Notes: generated by a model from the letters alone, not told the origin. 64,000 nt of DNA from Streptomyces sp. NBC_01224 (GCF_036002945.1 NZ_CP108529.1:8179001-8243000); one strand, 5' to 3'; shown: positions 52,908 to 63,049, counted from the first letter of the stretch. A program made the numbers and translations.

Positions 52908-54226
52908 TCACAGGTGTCTGTCACCGGATGCGCGGGCGTTGGGCGGGGAGCCGGGAAGGGGCAGAGGGTCCGCGGGGTCCGGGCCCAGAAGCCGGTCGAG
53001 GACTACGGGGTGCTCCTGGAAGATGGCTGATCCTGATTCGTCGGTCCCGGCGCCACCTGCGGCGCCGGTAGTAGTCGCCGCGGATTCCGGGGCGGGCAGA
53101 GCGGGGACAGTAAACGGCCCCTCGCAGAGCGCCCCTGCGCCGACTACGGCGCGACGTGTCTCCTCGTCCATGTCTCGGCTCGGGACCTCATAGCGGCGTA
53201 GTATTGCTGCGGCGATGTGTCGGCCGCCTGTGTCGATGTCGCCGGAGTACTCCATTGGGACACCGCAGGTGTGGGCCAAGGCGAGAAGTGCATGGTCGAT
53301 GGCGGTGAGAGTGCCCGAGGTACAGACGATGGGCGTCGTGATCCCGCGCAGCAGGGCCTCGTGAATGACGGAGGGGTTCTCTACGACTAGCCACGGTTGT
53401 GTTCGTGCGAGCGTGGGCGGATGCGCGGTGAGGTCGTGAAGCGTGAGGTGGACGGGGCGCTGGTCCTCACGCGCCAGACGCAGGGCCCGGTCCGTCGGGC
53501 CGTCCCCCCTCGCGTCCACGTTCAGCAGCAGTACGGTCTGGGACAGGCTGTCGGCGACGATCCCGACGCGGGCCAACAGCGCACGCTCGGCCGCGGGTGT
53601 GTCTGGGAGCGGGGCATCCAGCAGGTCCGCTGCGAGCAGGACGAGGCGGGATCCCTGGCCCGCGTCGTTGAGGTCGAAGTAGTGCGGATTTCCAGCGCAG
53701 TTGTGAGAGAGCCGTGCCAGCGTGGCTGGCCGCGAAAGGGGCAGCACGGCTCTGACGCGGGCCAGCGCGTCGATGAGTCTGCGCAGCTCGTCGGCCCTGT
53801 CGTCGACGACACCCCCAGCTCGCAGTCGGGCGGTGAGCCGCGGCGTGTCGGGCAGCACGGTGGCCGTGTACGCCCAGATGTCCTCTCGCAGTTGCGTGGC
53901 CCGCCGCCGGGTCTCAGCCAGCGGCTGAATGGCCCCGACGTTCTGCTCGACGATCTCGCGCAGCTCGTGCGGTGTCATCGTGAGCGCCTGCAGCACGCGT
54001 TGCACGGGGATCACCGCGACGCCCTGCTCCACACGCAGTGCGACGGCGCGCCGTGAAGCCTGGGGGCCCGCGAGAGCCAGCCAATAATCATGGATCGGCC
54101 GGCACGGGTCAGTTCTACCCGCACCGTCCGGATGCCGCCCGGATCGTCGCCCTGGGACAGCCGCACACTGATGGCCTGCCACAGTGGGCGCAGATCGGGG
54201 TCGGCGAGATCGCCTCGGTTCCGCAT
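52908..54226 (-). pseudogene. JetD-like (DUF2399/TIGR02679) gene of a type II Wadjet system, frameshifted
   Basis: From the ATG at 54226, coupled to the upstream stop by TGATG, the frame gives MRNRGDLADPDLRPLWQAIS. It must change frame near 54085 to continue as HDYWLALAGPQASRR. The rest is intact to 52908 and contains the toprim-like DUF2399 core: WLVVENPSVIHEALLRG, PIVCTSGTLTAI and MEYSGDIDTGGRHIAAAILR (Glu, then Asp-x-Asp). JetD is the nuclease subunit that cuts plasmid DNA in Wadjet systems. One frameshift inactivates it unless it is a sequencing error. Confidence 0.75.
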
Positions 54227-55385
54227 CACGACGCGTCCTCCGCCCTCGGCGCGAAGAGCGAATCCTGCCCGTTGCCAGGGGGCGAGGCGGGATGCGACCG
54301 CTGGCGGGGAAGCTGCTGAACGCCTACCGCGATGCGTGTCGTGGCCGGCGCGCCGTGGCCGCTCCAAATGCTGGGGATGGCGTAGCGCAGTGCACTCCCC
54401 TCGTGGAAGATCTTGTGGATTCCGACCGTGCCCGTCTCCTTCACCAGGAGTGGCTGCATGGAGGGAAGGGTGACCAGGACGTCGAAATCCCAGGAGCGCA
54501 GCAGCGCGAGGAGCTTCCGCAGGTTCGATTCATCGAGTGCGGAGTTCAACTCGTCGATGAAGATCACGCGAGGGCCCACGTAGCCGTCGGCCTGGTAGAA
54601 GGCGCGGGCTGCGGCCAGGAGGGGCAGCATGGTCGCGAGGCGCTTCTCGCCGGCGGACAGCTTGTCGAGGGGATTCCTGCGCGGGCTCACCGACCGGAAC
54701 ACTTCCGTAGTGCTGCCGGGCTCCGCGAAGTCGGCGTGGGTGAGGGAGATTTCCCACGTGAACCAGTTTCGGTAGTTGAACACGTTGTGAACCCGCTCGG
54801 GCCAGGGGACCGCGGTGCCTTCTTCGTGCAGGAGCTGCTGCACGAAGAAGTTATACATGCGGTCGAACTCGCCCTCCGTGTCCAAGTCTTGGATGAGGGA
54901 CAGAGCCTCTCGTGCGACGGGATCGTTCGCGTTCTCCACCCAGTTGAGTTTGACGCCGACTCGGGCTACGCCGGTGCGTACGTTGGCGAGCGTCGCAGTG
55001 ATGCCTGCAACGATCTCGCGGGCGAGCTGAATACGCACCTGGATGTGTTTGCGCAGATCGGTGAGGATTGCGCCCTTTACTTCGGTTCGGACCTGCTCGT
55101 CGAAGTCCGATTCGAGCGTTGCGATGGAGCGTCCCAGATCATCGAGTGCGGTCCGCAGCGGTTTGGTGCTGGCCACTTCGCTGGACGGGCCGCACGCCAC
55201 CTGGCTTCGCTCGGTCACCACGACGCGGCGCCAGCTTGTGTCGGGGATGTCTTCGATACTGATGTCCCGGCTCAGCCGGCTCAGGTCGAGACGGATCTTC
55301 TGTATGCGGGTTCCGACCTCCTTGAGCGCGGCTGATTCCTCGCGCTCCGCGTTCTCCAGAGTGAGCGATGCGGCATGACCTCGAT
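54226..55385 (-). pseudogene. JetC-like (TIGR02680) SMC ATPase, C-terminal third only
   Basis: The frame contains a coiled-coil stretch followed by an SMC head: FNYRNWFTWEISLTHADFAE, the ABC signature LSAGEKRLATMLPLLAAARA and Walker B VIFIDELNSALDESN. It ends in LFAPRAEDAS just before JetD. Everything upstream, including Walker A and most of the coiled coil (more than 900 residues in family members), is missing; the sequence changes to an IS1634-like tail at about 55385-55420. JetA- and JetB-like genes are not in the window. Confidence 0.8.
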
Positions 55386-55390
55386 GCAGG

Positions 55391-55705
55391 ATGCCGGCTA
55401 TGTCGGCGCCGATGACGGCAACCAGGCAGGAGGCGATGCGCCGCCTGGCCCTGCTGGTGTTCTGCCTCATCGAACGCCAAGTCCGTCAGGCCCTCGGCGG
55501 CAATCAGACGATGCGCGGTCTCTACCCCGACAACCGGGCCGTCCGCCCGACCGGGCGCATGATCCTCTACCACCTCGCCGGCCTGCGGATACGAGCCGGA
55601 ACAACCAGCGACCCGCCAACCATTCTGATCACCCGCGGTGTTCAAGCCCACCTCCTCGAGTTACTCGGCATCGACGAAACCCGCCCCCGCTGGCTGGAAA
55701 CCTGA
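55391..55705 (+). pseudogene. IS1634-type transposase C-terminal fragment
   Basis: RRLALLVFCLIERQVRQALG, NRAVRPTGRMILYHLAGLRI and AHLLELLGIDETRPRW are the standard C-terminus of IS1634/IS1380-like transposases. The catalytic part is missing; the fragment abuts the broken SMC gene and probably marks the event that removed its front. Confidence 0.75.
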
Positions 55706-55757
55706 AACCCCATGTGCGAAGTCCGGGTCTAGAAGGTGACTGACGTGATCCATTACC

Positions 55758-56000
55758 ATGTTGGAACGGAAACAATGCCTGGCCTGCGATCCGTTGTTCG
55801 TCCACGGCAGCCAGACGGTTCTCGGTCGTCCCGTGCCGGTGGAGGTCTCGCTGGCCGCCGGCCTCGGCCACATCCTTCTCACGGCCGGGCTCGTCCTGCT
55901 GTTCGTCCTTCTCGGCAGACGCCTCAAGGAACTTGCTCCGGCTCGCGGCCCGAAGGCTGCGGCTCCGGTGCCCGACCACGGCGCCCGCGTTCTCCGGTGA
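55758..56000 (+). CDS. Small membrane protein of unknown function
   Basis: 80 residues: CLACDPLFVHGSQTVLGRPV, then a hydrophobic helix (LAAGLGHILLTAGLVLLFVL) and a basic/Ala-Pro tail. The ribosome site is weak, and no family is recognised. It may be the remnant of a larger membrane protein. Confidence 0.35.
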   Translation: MLERKQCLACDPLFVHGSQTVLGRPVPVEVSLAAGLGHILLTAGLVLLFVLLGRRLKELAPARGPKAAAPVPDHGARVLR

Positions 56001-56075
56001 CCGCCGTGCCTCGTCGGCGTGCCACCGAACACACTCAAGAGGTAGGCCCTTCCAGAACCGGTGCACGGATCGGCG

Positions 56076-56987
56076 TCAGTTGCGAACGGCGGGAGAGGCC
56101 CGGACGGCGACGTTCTGGGCAGCCTGGTTGAAGGCGTGTATCTGAGGTGCGGTGTTGGTGACGAGCCAGGTAGGTGCCCATTCCAGGGGCGGTGCATCGC
56201 TCAGCGGGAGATAGGCGACGCCGGGGCGCGCGTAGAAGCGCGACACCTGGGCGCCCATCACGAAAGCGCCTTCGCCGGCGTCGATCAGAGCCAGGGCTTC
56301 CTGGAGTGTTTCGAACTGCGGGCCCGGTTCGCCGGGGCGGCCTGCGGGCGTCAGGTGGGGTGTGCGGTCCGCGCGCCAGTAGTCGGGGAACGCGCCGGCC
56401 ACCTGCAGCATCTTGACTGCGGCCAGGTCTTCCAGCGAAACGCTGTCACGGCGGGCGAGCGGGTGCCGGGACGACACTCCCAGCACCCGTGGTTCGGAGA
56501 ACAGGACCGGCCCGGTGACCATGTCGGGTTCGTGGTGCGGCAGGCTCACGACCAGAAGGTCGACATCGCCTGCGCGCAACCGCCGGAGGCCGTCGACGAT
56601 CTGCATTTCCCTGGGCCGGGCCCGCCAGCCGGGGTGACGTCGGTCGAACAGCTGGGCGGCCTGGACCATGAGCTGTCCGGCGGCGGCGCCGAGGAACCCG
56701 ACCTGGAGCACGCCTCCGACACCGCGCGCGGCGTTGGTCGCCTTCTCCAGCCCGGCCTCGATCTGGTCGTAGGCCGGGCGCAAATCGTCGTGCAGCAGCC
56801 GGCCGGCCTCGGTGAGGCAGACATGACGGCTGCTGCGTTCGAACAGCGGCGTACCGATGTGGCGTTCCAGCCTCTTGATGGTCTGGCTGATCCGGGCGGT
56901 GGTCACGTGCAGACGGTTGGCCGTGCGGCCGAAGTGCAACTCCTCGGACAGCGTCAGGAACGCCTCCAGCTCAAGCCGCTCCAGCAC
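56076..56987 (-). CDS. LysR-family transcriptional regulator
   Basis: 303 residues. The N-terminal winged HTH is intact (LEAFLTLSEELHFGRTANRL; SQTIKRLERHIGTPLFERSS). A substrate-binding domain follows, with VDLLVVSLPHHEPD and RVLGVSSRHPLARRD. It is divergent from a four-gene oxidoreductase cassette separated by a 322-base intergenic region, the usual arrangement for a LysR regulator and its target. Confidence 0.9.
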   Translation of the reverse strand: MLERLELEAFLTLSEELHFGRTANRLHVTTARISQTIKRLERHIGTPLFERSSRHVCLTEAGRLLHDDLRPAYDQIEAGLEKATNAARGVGGVLQVGFLGAAAGQLMVQAAQLFDRRHPGWRARPREMQIVDGLRRLRAGDVDLLVVSLPHHEPDMVTGPVLFSEPRVLGVSSRHPLARRDSVSLEDLAAVKMLQVAGAFPDYWRADRTPHLTPAGRPGEPGPQFETLQEALALIDAGEGAFVMGAQVSRFYARPGVAYLPLSDAPPLEWAPTWLVTNTAPQIHAFNQAAQNVAVRASPAVRN

Positions 56988-57309
56988 TCGATCCTCCGGA
57001 CGTTAAATCCACCTAAACGACCGTTGCACTATGTCAGCTTGTTGGCGCATCAGACCCGTAGGAGTCTGAACAGGCCACCATCACCTGGCATTTCCGACCC
57101 TCACCCGGGGCCTTCCCCGGGTGAACTGCCTTCCGGCTGCCGCTGGAAGCGGTGAGGGCAAACCGAACCGAACCGCCCCCTTCCGCGGGACCGTCGGCGA
57201 AGCCTGCCCCTCCCTCCGGGCCCTCCCTCCCGAGCCCGAAGCCTCTGCACTTTCCACCCGCACAGCCGGACCACGACGGACGGCGTGCCAGACACAAAGG
57301 AACTTCACT
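56988..57309. promoter_or_regulatory. Divergent promoter region of the LysR gene and the oxidoreductase cassette
   Basis: Near the LysR start, CGTTAAATCCACCTAAACG (about 57000-57018) is an imperfect palindrome containing a T-N11-A element, the usual LysR-type box. An AAAGGA ribosome site precedes the GTG at 57310. No other feature was identified. Confidence 0.35.
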
Positions 57310-58245
57310 GTGCGTGCCATCGGTCAGGACTCCCTCGGCGGACCGGACGTCCTGAAGATCATTGAGACGCCGCGCCCGGTGCCCGGCCCCGCCGAAGTGC
57401 TCGTCCGGGTGCGTGCCGCAGGGGTGAACCCGACCGACTGGTGGCACCGGGCCACCGGCGGGCTGGCGGGCGATGCTCCGATCCGCCTGGGCTGGGACGT
57501 GTCCGGCGTGGTCGAAGCCACCGGACCGGGTGTCGCCCTGTTCCAGCCCGGCGACGAAGTGTTCGGCATGCCGCGCCAGCCGGCTCCTGCCGGGACCTAC
57601 GCCGAGTACGTGGTCTCCCCGGCCCGGCACCTGACCATCAAGCCGCCGAGGCTCTCCCACGTGGAGGCCGCCGCGCTCCCCCTGGCCGCGCTCACCGCGT
57701 GGCAGGCCCTGGTCGACACTGCCGACGTCCGTCCCGGGCAACGCGTGCTGATCCATGCCGCGGCGGGTGGCGTCGGACACCTGGCCGTCCAGATCGCCAA
57801 GGCGCGTGGCGCACATGTCGTCGGCACCGCTCGCGCCGCCAACCACGACTTCGTACGAGGACTGGGCGCTGACGAGGTCATCGACTACACCCGCACCGAC
57901 TTCACCACCGCCGCCCGCGCCATCGACGTCGTGATCGACACCATCGGTGGTGACTACGGGCCGCGCTCCCTCCGGACCCTGCGCCCGGGCGGCATCATCG
58001 TCTCGCTCGCCTTCCCCGCCGAGGCGCACCTGGCGGCCGAGGCCCGAGCTCTCGGACTCCGCTCCACCTTCATGATCACCGAAGCCGACCAGGCGGGGAT
58101 GAAGGAGATCGCCTCCCTCGCCGGCTCCGGCCTGCTGCGGGTGCGCATCGACACGGTCCTGCCGCTCGAACAGGCGGCCAAGGCCCATGAGATCGGCGAG
58201 ACCGGCCGTACCACCGGAAAGATCGTCCTCACCGTCTCCGCCTGA
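57310..58245 (+). CDS. Zinc-independent quinone oxidoreductase (MDR family)
   Basis: 311 residues from a GTG with AAAGGA ahead. MDR hallmarks are AAGVNPTDWWHR, LGWDVSGVVEATGPGVALFQ, AALPLAALTAWQAL and the NADPH loop HAAAGGVGHLAVQIAKARGA. The structural and catalytic zinc cysteines are absent, as in quinone oxidoreductases. It is the first gene of a cassette behind the LysR divergent promoter. Confidence 0.9.
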   Translation: MRAIGQDSLGGPDVLKIIETPRPVPGPAEVLVRVRAAGVNPTDWWHRATGGLAGDAPIRLGWDVSGVVEATGPGVALFQPGDEVFGMPRQPAPAGTYAEYVVSPARHLTIKPPRLSHVEAAALPLAALTAWQALVDTADVRPGQRVLIHAAAGGVGHLAVQIAKARGAHVVGTARAANHDFVRGLGADEVIDYTRTDFTTAARAIDVVIDTIGGDYGPRSLRTLRPGGIIVSLAFPAEAHLAAEARALGLRSTFMITEADQAGMKEIASLAGSGLLRVRIDTVLPLEQAAKAHEIGETGRTTGKIVLTVSA

Positions 58246-58283
58246 TCTTCCCCTGTGCCCCTCCTTGTCACGAGAGCAGGACC

Positions 58284-58901
58284 ATGCGTTTGTTCCTTTC
58301 CTCCTGGAAACTCGGGGACGCCCCCGAGCTGCTGGACGACCTCGTCAAAGGTGCCCGGACTGCAGCCGTCGTCGGCAACGCGCTGGACGCCCTTCCCGCC
58401 CCGCAGAGACAGCAGGCCACCGGCCGCGAGGTCGCGATGCTGCGTGACCGTGGCTACCAGGCAACCGAGGTGGACCTGCGGGACCACTTCGATGATGCGG
58501 GCACACTCGCCGAGCGTCTGTCCGGCTTCGGCGTCGTCTGGGTCCATGGCGGCAACCCGTTCGTCCTGCGGCTGGCCATGGCCCTCAGCGGTGCCGACAA
58601 GACCCTGACCGGCATGCTGCGCCGCGACGCCCTCGTCTACGCCGGTTGGAGCGCGGGCGCCTGCGTCCTGTCGCCCAGCCTGCGCGGTCTCGAACTCGTC
58701 GACGACCCCGCCGACGCCGTCACCGCCTACGGCCTGCCGACGCTCTGGGACGGCCTCGGCCTCCTGGACTACGTCTTCGTTCCCCACTACCGCTCACCGG
58801 TCCCCGAGAGCGAGCCGATCGAGCACGTCGTGGAGCGCTACGACCGCGAAGGAGTGCCCTACCGCGCCTTCCGCGACGGCGAGGTCACCATCGTCGACTG
58901 A
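58284..58901 (+). CDS. Peptidase E-like (S51) class I glutamine-amidotransferase-fold protein
   Basis: 205 residues. WVHGGNPFVLRLAMA and the nucleophile elbow YAGWSAGACVLSP (Ser in GWSAGA) identify the S51/peptidase-E family, with a conserved HYRSPVPESEPI segment near the end. Peptidase E cleaves Asp-X dipeptides, though many actinobacterial relatives have unknown roles. It starts 38 bases behind the oxidoreductase gene. Confidence 0.85.
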   Translation: MRLFLSSWKLGDAPELLDDLVKGARTAAVVGNALDALPAPQRQQATGREVAMLRDRGYQATEVDLRDHFDDAGTLAERLSGFGVVWVHGGNPFVLRLAMALSGADKTLTGMLRRDALVYAGWSAGACVLSPSLRGLELVDDPADAVTAYGLPTLWDGLGLLDYVFVPHYRSPVPESEPIEHVVERYDREGVPYRAFRDGEVTIVD

Positions 58902-58946
58902 CCGTCGACCGCTGCAGGCCGACAACCCCACTCGAAGGAGAATTCC

Positions 58947-59390
58947 GTGACGTCTGTACGACTTCAGGTAGACAAGCTTGCCCCGCACATCAACCGCGCA
59001 CTCAATGCGCTCGACGCGGCCTCCCGGAAGGTCAGCCTGGAGCCCGCGCTGCTGGAACTGGTGCGGTCACGCGTCTCTCAACTCAACGGCTGCGCCTACT
59101 GCGTCGATCTGCACACCCGGGACGCACGTACGGCAGGCGAGACCGAGCAGCGCCTCTACGCCCTGCCCGTGTGGCGCGAGACCCCGTTCTTCACCGACCG
59201 CGAACGGGCTGCCTTGGAGCTGGCCGAGGCGGCCACCCGTCTCACCGAAGGCCCTGTCACCGACGAGGTCTACGGCCGGGCGGCTGCCGAGTTCACCGAG
59301 GTCGAACTCGCCGAGCTGATCTGGACCATCACCGTGATCAACGCCTGGAACCGGCTCGGCGCCACCGCCCGGCCCTGGCCGCTCGACTGA
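58947..59390 (+). CDS. AhpD-like carboxymuconolactone decarboxylase-family protein
   Basis: 147 residues from a GTG with GAAGGAGA ahead. The family core is LVRSRVSQLNGCAYCVDLHT, with the redox CxxC at CAYC and the His four residues later, then LIWTITVINAWNRLG. AhpD-like proteins act as peroxidase-linked thiol reductants or alkylhydroperoxidase partners. Confidence 0.9.
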   Translation: MTSVRLQVDKLAPHINRALNALDAASRKVSLEPALLELVRSRVSQLNGCAYCVDLHTRDARTAGETEQRLYALPVWRETPFFTDRERAALELAEAATRLTEGPVTDEVYGRAAAEFTEVELAELIWTITVINAWNRLGATARPWPLD

Positions 59391-59601
59391 CCGAGGTCAC
59401 GACCGGGCCAATGAGCGGTCGGCACAAGCCGCGCGGTCCACGGGCCCCTTGGCCATCAACGGCCGGGCCCCGGTCGAAAGCTCTCCGGTCCGTGTCGTCC
59501 GGAAGGTGGCCGGGGTCTGCCGCCACATGACCGTGCACGTGCAAGAGACGCACAGTTCCCTCCCTGTCCCCCCTTCCCCGTCCTTGAATTGGAGTCCTCA
59601 C

Positions 59602-60534
59602 ATGCGCGTCTTCGTCACCGGGGCCACCGGCTACATCGGAGGTTTGGTCGCTGATCTGCTGCTGCGCTCCGGACACCGGGTCGAGGGGCTCGTCCGTACC
59701 GAGGACAAAGCCCGTGAGCTGAAGCGGCGAGGCATCACCCCCGTCCTCGGTACGCTTGACGACGGCGCGCTGCTCACCGCGCGTGCCCGCGAGGCCGACG
59801 CCGTCGTCAACGCCGCCAGCAGCGACCACCGGGGCGCCGTTGAGGCACTCGTCGAAGGACTGGCGGGCACCGGCCGCGCACTGGTGCACACCAGCGGTTC
59901 CAGCATCGTCAGCACCGACTCGCGCGGTGCTGCCGCGGATGAGGTGTTCACCGAGGAAATCGTCGCCCCCGGGTCGAGCTGGCGCCCCGTCGAAGAGAAG
60001 GCCGACCGTGTCGCCCTCGACCGTTTCGTCCTGGACGCGGCGGGCAGCGGCGTGCGGTCGGTCGTACTGTGCAACTCCCTCGTCTACGGACACGGCCGGG
60101 GCATGGCCCACGACAGCGTGCAGATCCCCGTGCTCGCCCGGCAAGCTCGCGCCAGCGGTGTCGTGCGGTACGTGGAAGCGGGCCGCAACATCTGGTCGAC
60201 CGTGCACATAGACGACATGGCCGACCTCTACCTGCGCGCCCTCACCGACGCCTCGGCCGGATCCTTCTACTTCGTCGAGAACGGTGAGGCGTCGTTCGCC
60301 GACATCTCCGCCTCGCTCGCCTCGGCACTCGGCCTGGGCCCCGCCGAGTCCTGGGACGCGGACACCGCCGTCGCCTACTGGGGGCACGAACTCGCCTTGT
60401 ACGTGCTCGCCTCCAACAGCCGCGTACGAAGCAGGGGTGCCCGACTGGGCTGGCGTCCGGCCCACCCTTCTGTCCTCGACTGGATCGAGAGGGACTACCT
60501 GTGTCAATCCCACCGAACTGTGGAGATCATCTAA
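59602..60534 (+). CDS. NAD-dependent epimerase/dehydratase (extended SDR)
   Basis: 310 residues. The Rossmann loop is FVTGATGYIGGLVADLLLRS, followed by NAASSDHRGAVEALV and WSTVHIDDMADLYLRAL. The usual YxxxK pair is not obvious, as in atypical SDRs. The last dozen residues (LCQSHRTVEII) run into the Tn3 transposase remnant, so the natural C-terminus has probably been replaced by insertion. Confidence 0.85.
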   Translation: MRVFVTGATGYIGGLVADLLLRSGHRVEGLVRTEDKARELKRRGITPVLGTLDDGALLTARAREADAVVNAASSDHRGAVEALVEGLAGTGRALVHTSGSSIVSTDSRGAAADEVFTEEIVAPGSSWRPVEEKADRVALDRFVLDAAGSGVRSVVLCNSLVYGHGRGMAHDSVQIPVLARQARASGVVRYVEAGRNIWSTVHIDDMADLYLRALTDASAGSFYFVENGEASFADISASLASALGLGPAESWDADTAVAYWGHELALYVLASNSRVRSRGARLGWRPAHPSVLDWIERDYLCQSHRTVEII

Positions 60535-61040
60535 GCGGCCAGCCCCAGCGGATGTTCGGCCGCGAGGGGCATCCCACACCGCTGGGGCAGGCGTTCGCCG
60601 AATACGGGCGCATCGCCAAGACCCTGCACCTGCTCGCCGTCGTCGACCCGGTCGACGACACCTACCGGCGCCAGATGCACAAGCAGCTCACCGTCCAGGA
60701 GTCCCGCCACAAGCTCGCCCGCGACATCTGCCACGGCAAGAAGGGCACCATCCACCAGGCATACCGGGACGGGACGGAGGACCAGCTTGGCTCACTCGGC
60801 CTCGTGCTGAACGCGGTAGTCCTCTGGACGACCCGCTATATCGATGCTGCGGTCGCCCAACTCCGTGCCGAAGGCCACGAGATCCGGGACGAGGACGCCG
60901 CGCGCTTGTCCCCGCTCAAGCACAAGAATCTGAACTGCCTGGGCCGCTACAACTTCACCGCCTCCCAGCCGGTCGACGGGCTGCGGCCGCTACGCGACCC
61001 GGACGCCGTCAACCTCGACGATGACGACGGAGAGGACTGA
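60535..61040 (+). pseudogene. Tn3-family transposase, C-terminal part
   Basis: HTHs and the DDE core are gone, but the end is unmistakable: EYGRIAKTLHLLAVVDPVDD, MHKQLTVQESRHKLARDICH, GLVLNAVVLWTTRYIDAAVA and KHKNLNCLGRYNF. The frame also opens inside the epimerase gene at 60501. No right inverted repeat was confirmed. Confidence 0.85.
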
Positions 61041-61173
61041 GCCAGGCCGGGACCGGCCAGTCCTGTTTACAGCCGCACTGGGTGGCGTGGTAGCGGCTGC
61101 TCCGTCGGCGGCTCGTACACGAGACGAGCGACAGGGCATCTCCGAGACCAGACCCTGGGGGCCGGGGACGCCA

Positions 61174-61518
61174 TCAGCGAGGCAGCGTGACGAGCCCCGT
61201 CTCGTAGGCGGTGATGACGAGCTGGACGCGGTCCCGGGCGCCCAGTTTGGTGAGCAGGCGCGACACGTGCGACTTGGCGGTGGCCACCGTGATGAAGAGG
61301 TCCTCCGCGATCTCGGCGTTCGACCGGCCGCGCCCGACCAGGGTCAGGACTTCCCGTTCCCGCTCGGTGATGCCCTCGACCAGCCGTGGGGAGCGTGCCG
61401 GGGCGGCTTCGGGGCGCCCGGCGAACTCCGCGATCAGACGACGCGTGACACCCGGGGCGATCAGCGCGTCGCCGGCGGCGACCACACGGATCGCCGCGAG
61501 GATGTCGTCGAGCGCCAT
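61174..61518 (-). pseudogene. NarL-type response regulator, receiver domain lost
   Basis: The frame gives ILAAIRVVAAGDALIAPGVT, ITEREREVLTLVGRGRSNAE and KSHVSRLLTKLGARDRVQLV, a linker plus LuxR-type HTH. The receiver domain with its phospho-acceptor is missing; upstream sequence is unrelated. The DNA-binding part could in principle still be produced from the ATG at 61518. Confidence 0.75.
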
Positions 61519-61728
61519 GTCCTTGACCGTTGGTTGCAAGAAGTGTGACCACCTGGTTCCAACAACCGTGTCCCGTCGTCCGGGAACCGCCAGCTCACGG
61601 CTCCTCGCCAGTTGTCCCGTCTTCTGCGATCTGGCTCCGATCTCAGTTGATCTGGTCCGATTCGCTCTCCGTCTCAGGCGGTCTGGTCCGTCGATGCCGC
61701 TGTCGGTGCGGGATGGCGGGCTTCGCCC

Positions 61729-61950
61729 ATGAGTTATGGCCTTGCTGTCTGGGAAGGCGAGCGTCCTGCAGGCGACGCTGCTGCGGCCCAGTGCTTCACG
61801 GATCTGTACGACAAGTACATCGACGCGGACGGGGCTGACGTTCCTCCAACCAAGCAAAACGAGGCCTATGCCGCCGCGCTCCTGGAGCGATCCCGATCTC
61901 ACCGAAGTCGAGCCTCTACCGTCCCGGGCCGGGAACGGCGATGCGCCTTC
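61729..61950 (+). pseudogene. Remnant of a small conserved protein (immunity-like)
   Basis: SYGLAVWEGERPAGDAAAAQ, CFTDLYDKYIDADGADVPPT and NEAYAAALLER match the start of a small Streptomyces protein family that I recall as beginning MSYDLAVWEGxRP. After about 61890 the sequence continues in another frame (WSDPDLTEVEP) and then degenerates. At least one frameshift is needed. The region from 61519 to 61728 shows nothing. Confidence 0.5.
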
Positions 61951-62131
61951 AGAGGGGGCCAAACACGGCCGGAACAGGCAACCGTAGTAAACACCGTGCC
62001 CCTGATCTTGCCCGGAGCCGCGTATCCGCAGGTCGCAGTAGCCCACTCGGCAGGCGGCCCGTGACACGCCTGTGACCGGAATTTTGGCTTACACCATGGC
62101 TCGGCGCTCGCGCCCCTGATGGAGTGACCTG

Positions 62132-63049
62132 ATGCGCAAAGTCACTTCCCTTCTTCCGGCCCTCGCCGCACTCCTGCTGCTCACGGCGTGCGGATCCGAA
62201 CAGGCAGGCACCCCCGGCGCAGTCGCCCCCGCGTCAGGGACCGCCGTCACCGACCCGCCCGTGGACGGCGTCCGGATCACTTCGGTGACCATCCCCTCCG
62301 CCACGCCCACCCCCAAATCTGACGGGTTCTCCGTCCACGCCGACCCCTTTCCCACCGGTGACTCCGGGATCTCGGCCGCCTACGAAGTCACCAACAACGG
62401 AACCGAGGCGCTGACGTACACGATCCTGTTCGACTTCACCACGGACACCGGCGAAGTCATGGGCAACAGCCACGAGACCGTGCGCTCGGTCGGCCCCGGC
62501 GCGACCGAGCGCGGCACGATCCGGGTGGGGGTGCTGGCCCCCGGAGCGTCCCGGGTGACCCGCGTCAAGGTCTCCCGGGTGACCAAGGTGCCCGCCGCCG
62601 AGGCGCCGCTCGCGTCCGGCGAGTGTCCACCCTCCGGCATCCGCCTCACCACCGATGACGGCGACGCCGCGATGGGGCTGCGCGTGGTGGGCTTGCACCT
62701 GGAGAACTGCGGGAAGCGCGACTACTCACTTGACGGTTACCCGCTTCTGGAACTGCTGGACAAGGATCTGTCACCCGTCCAAGGCGTCCGGATCGTACAT
62801 GGAAGCGGCGGCATCAGCACCGGTACCGGATTTGACGAGCCGGCCCGCCCGCTGGTCCTGAAGCCGGGCGAGAGCGCCCTTTCGGGCCTCATGTGGCGCA
62901 ACACCACCGAGTCCGGCGCCGCCGTCAACGTCCCGTACGTCAGGGTGCGGGCCGAGCAGCGCGCCGATCCGGTGACCGTGACGCCCCACCTCGATCTCGG
63001 CACCACCGGCAAGCTGGCCGTCCGTGCCTGGACGCGCCCGTCGAAGTAG
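62132..63049 (+). CDS. DUF4232-type lipoprotein
   Basis: 305 residues. The signal peptide ends in a lipobox LLLTAC (Cys near residue 20), so the protein is anchored outside the membrane. A Thr/Pro-rich linker precedes two beta-rich domains; the second (CPPSGIRLTTDDGDAAMGLR, VVGLHLENCGKRDYSLDGYP, LKPGESALSGLMW) fits DUF4232. The function is unknown. It is isolated, with no operon partners. Confidence 0.85.
   Translation: MRKVTSLLPALAALLLLTACGSEQAGTPGAVAPASGTAVTDPPVDGVRITSVTIPSATPTPKSDGFSVHADPFPTGDSGISAAYEVTNNGTEALTYTILFDFTTDTGEVMGNSHETVRSVGPGATERGTIRVGVLAPGASRVTRVKVSRVTKVPAAEAPLASGECPPSGIRLTTDDGDAAMGLRVVGLHLENCGKRDYSLDGYPLLELLDKDLSPVQGVRIVHGSGGISTGTGFDEPARPLVLKPGESALSGLMWRNTTESGAAVNVPYVRVRAEQRADPVTVTPHLDLGTTGKLAVRAWTRPSK

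Noticed and set aside
57034..58188. A 384-codon minus-strand frame
   Set aside because: Antisense to the quinone oxidoreductase gene, which has complete MDR motifs.
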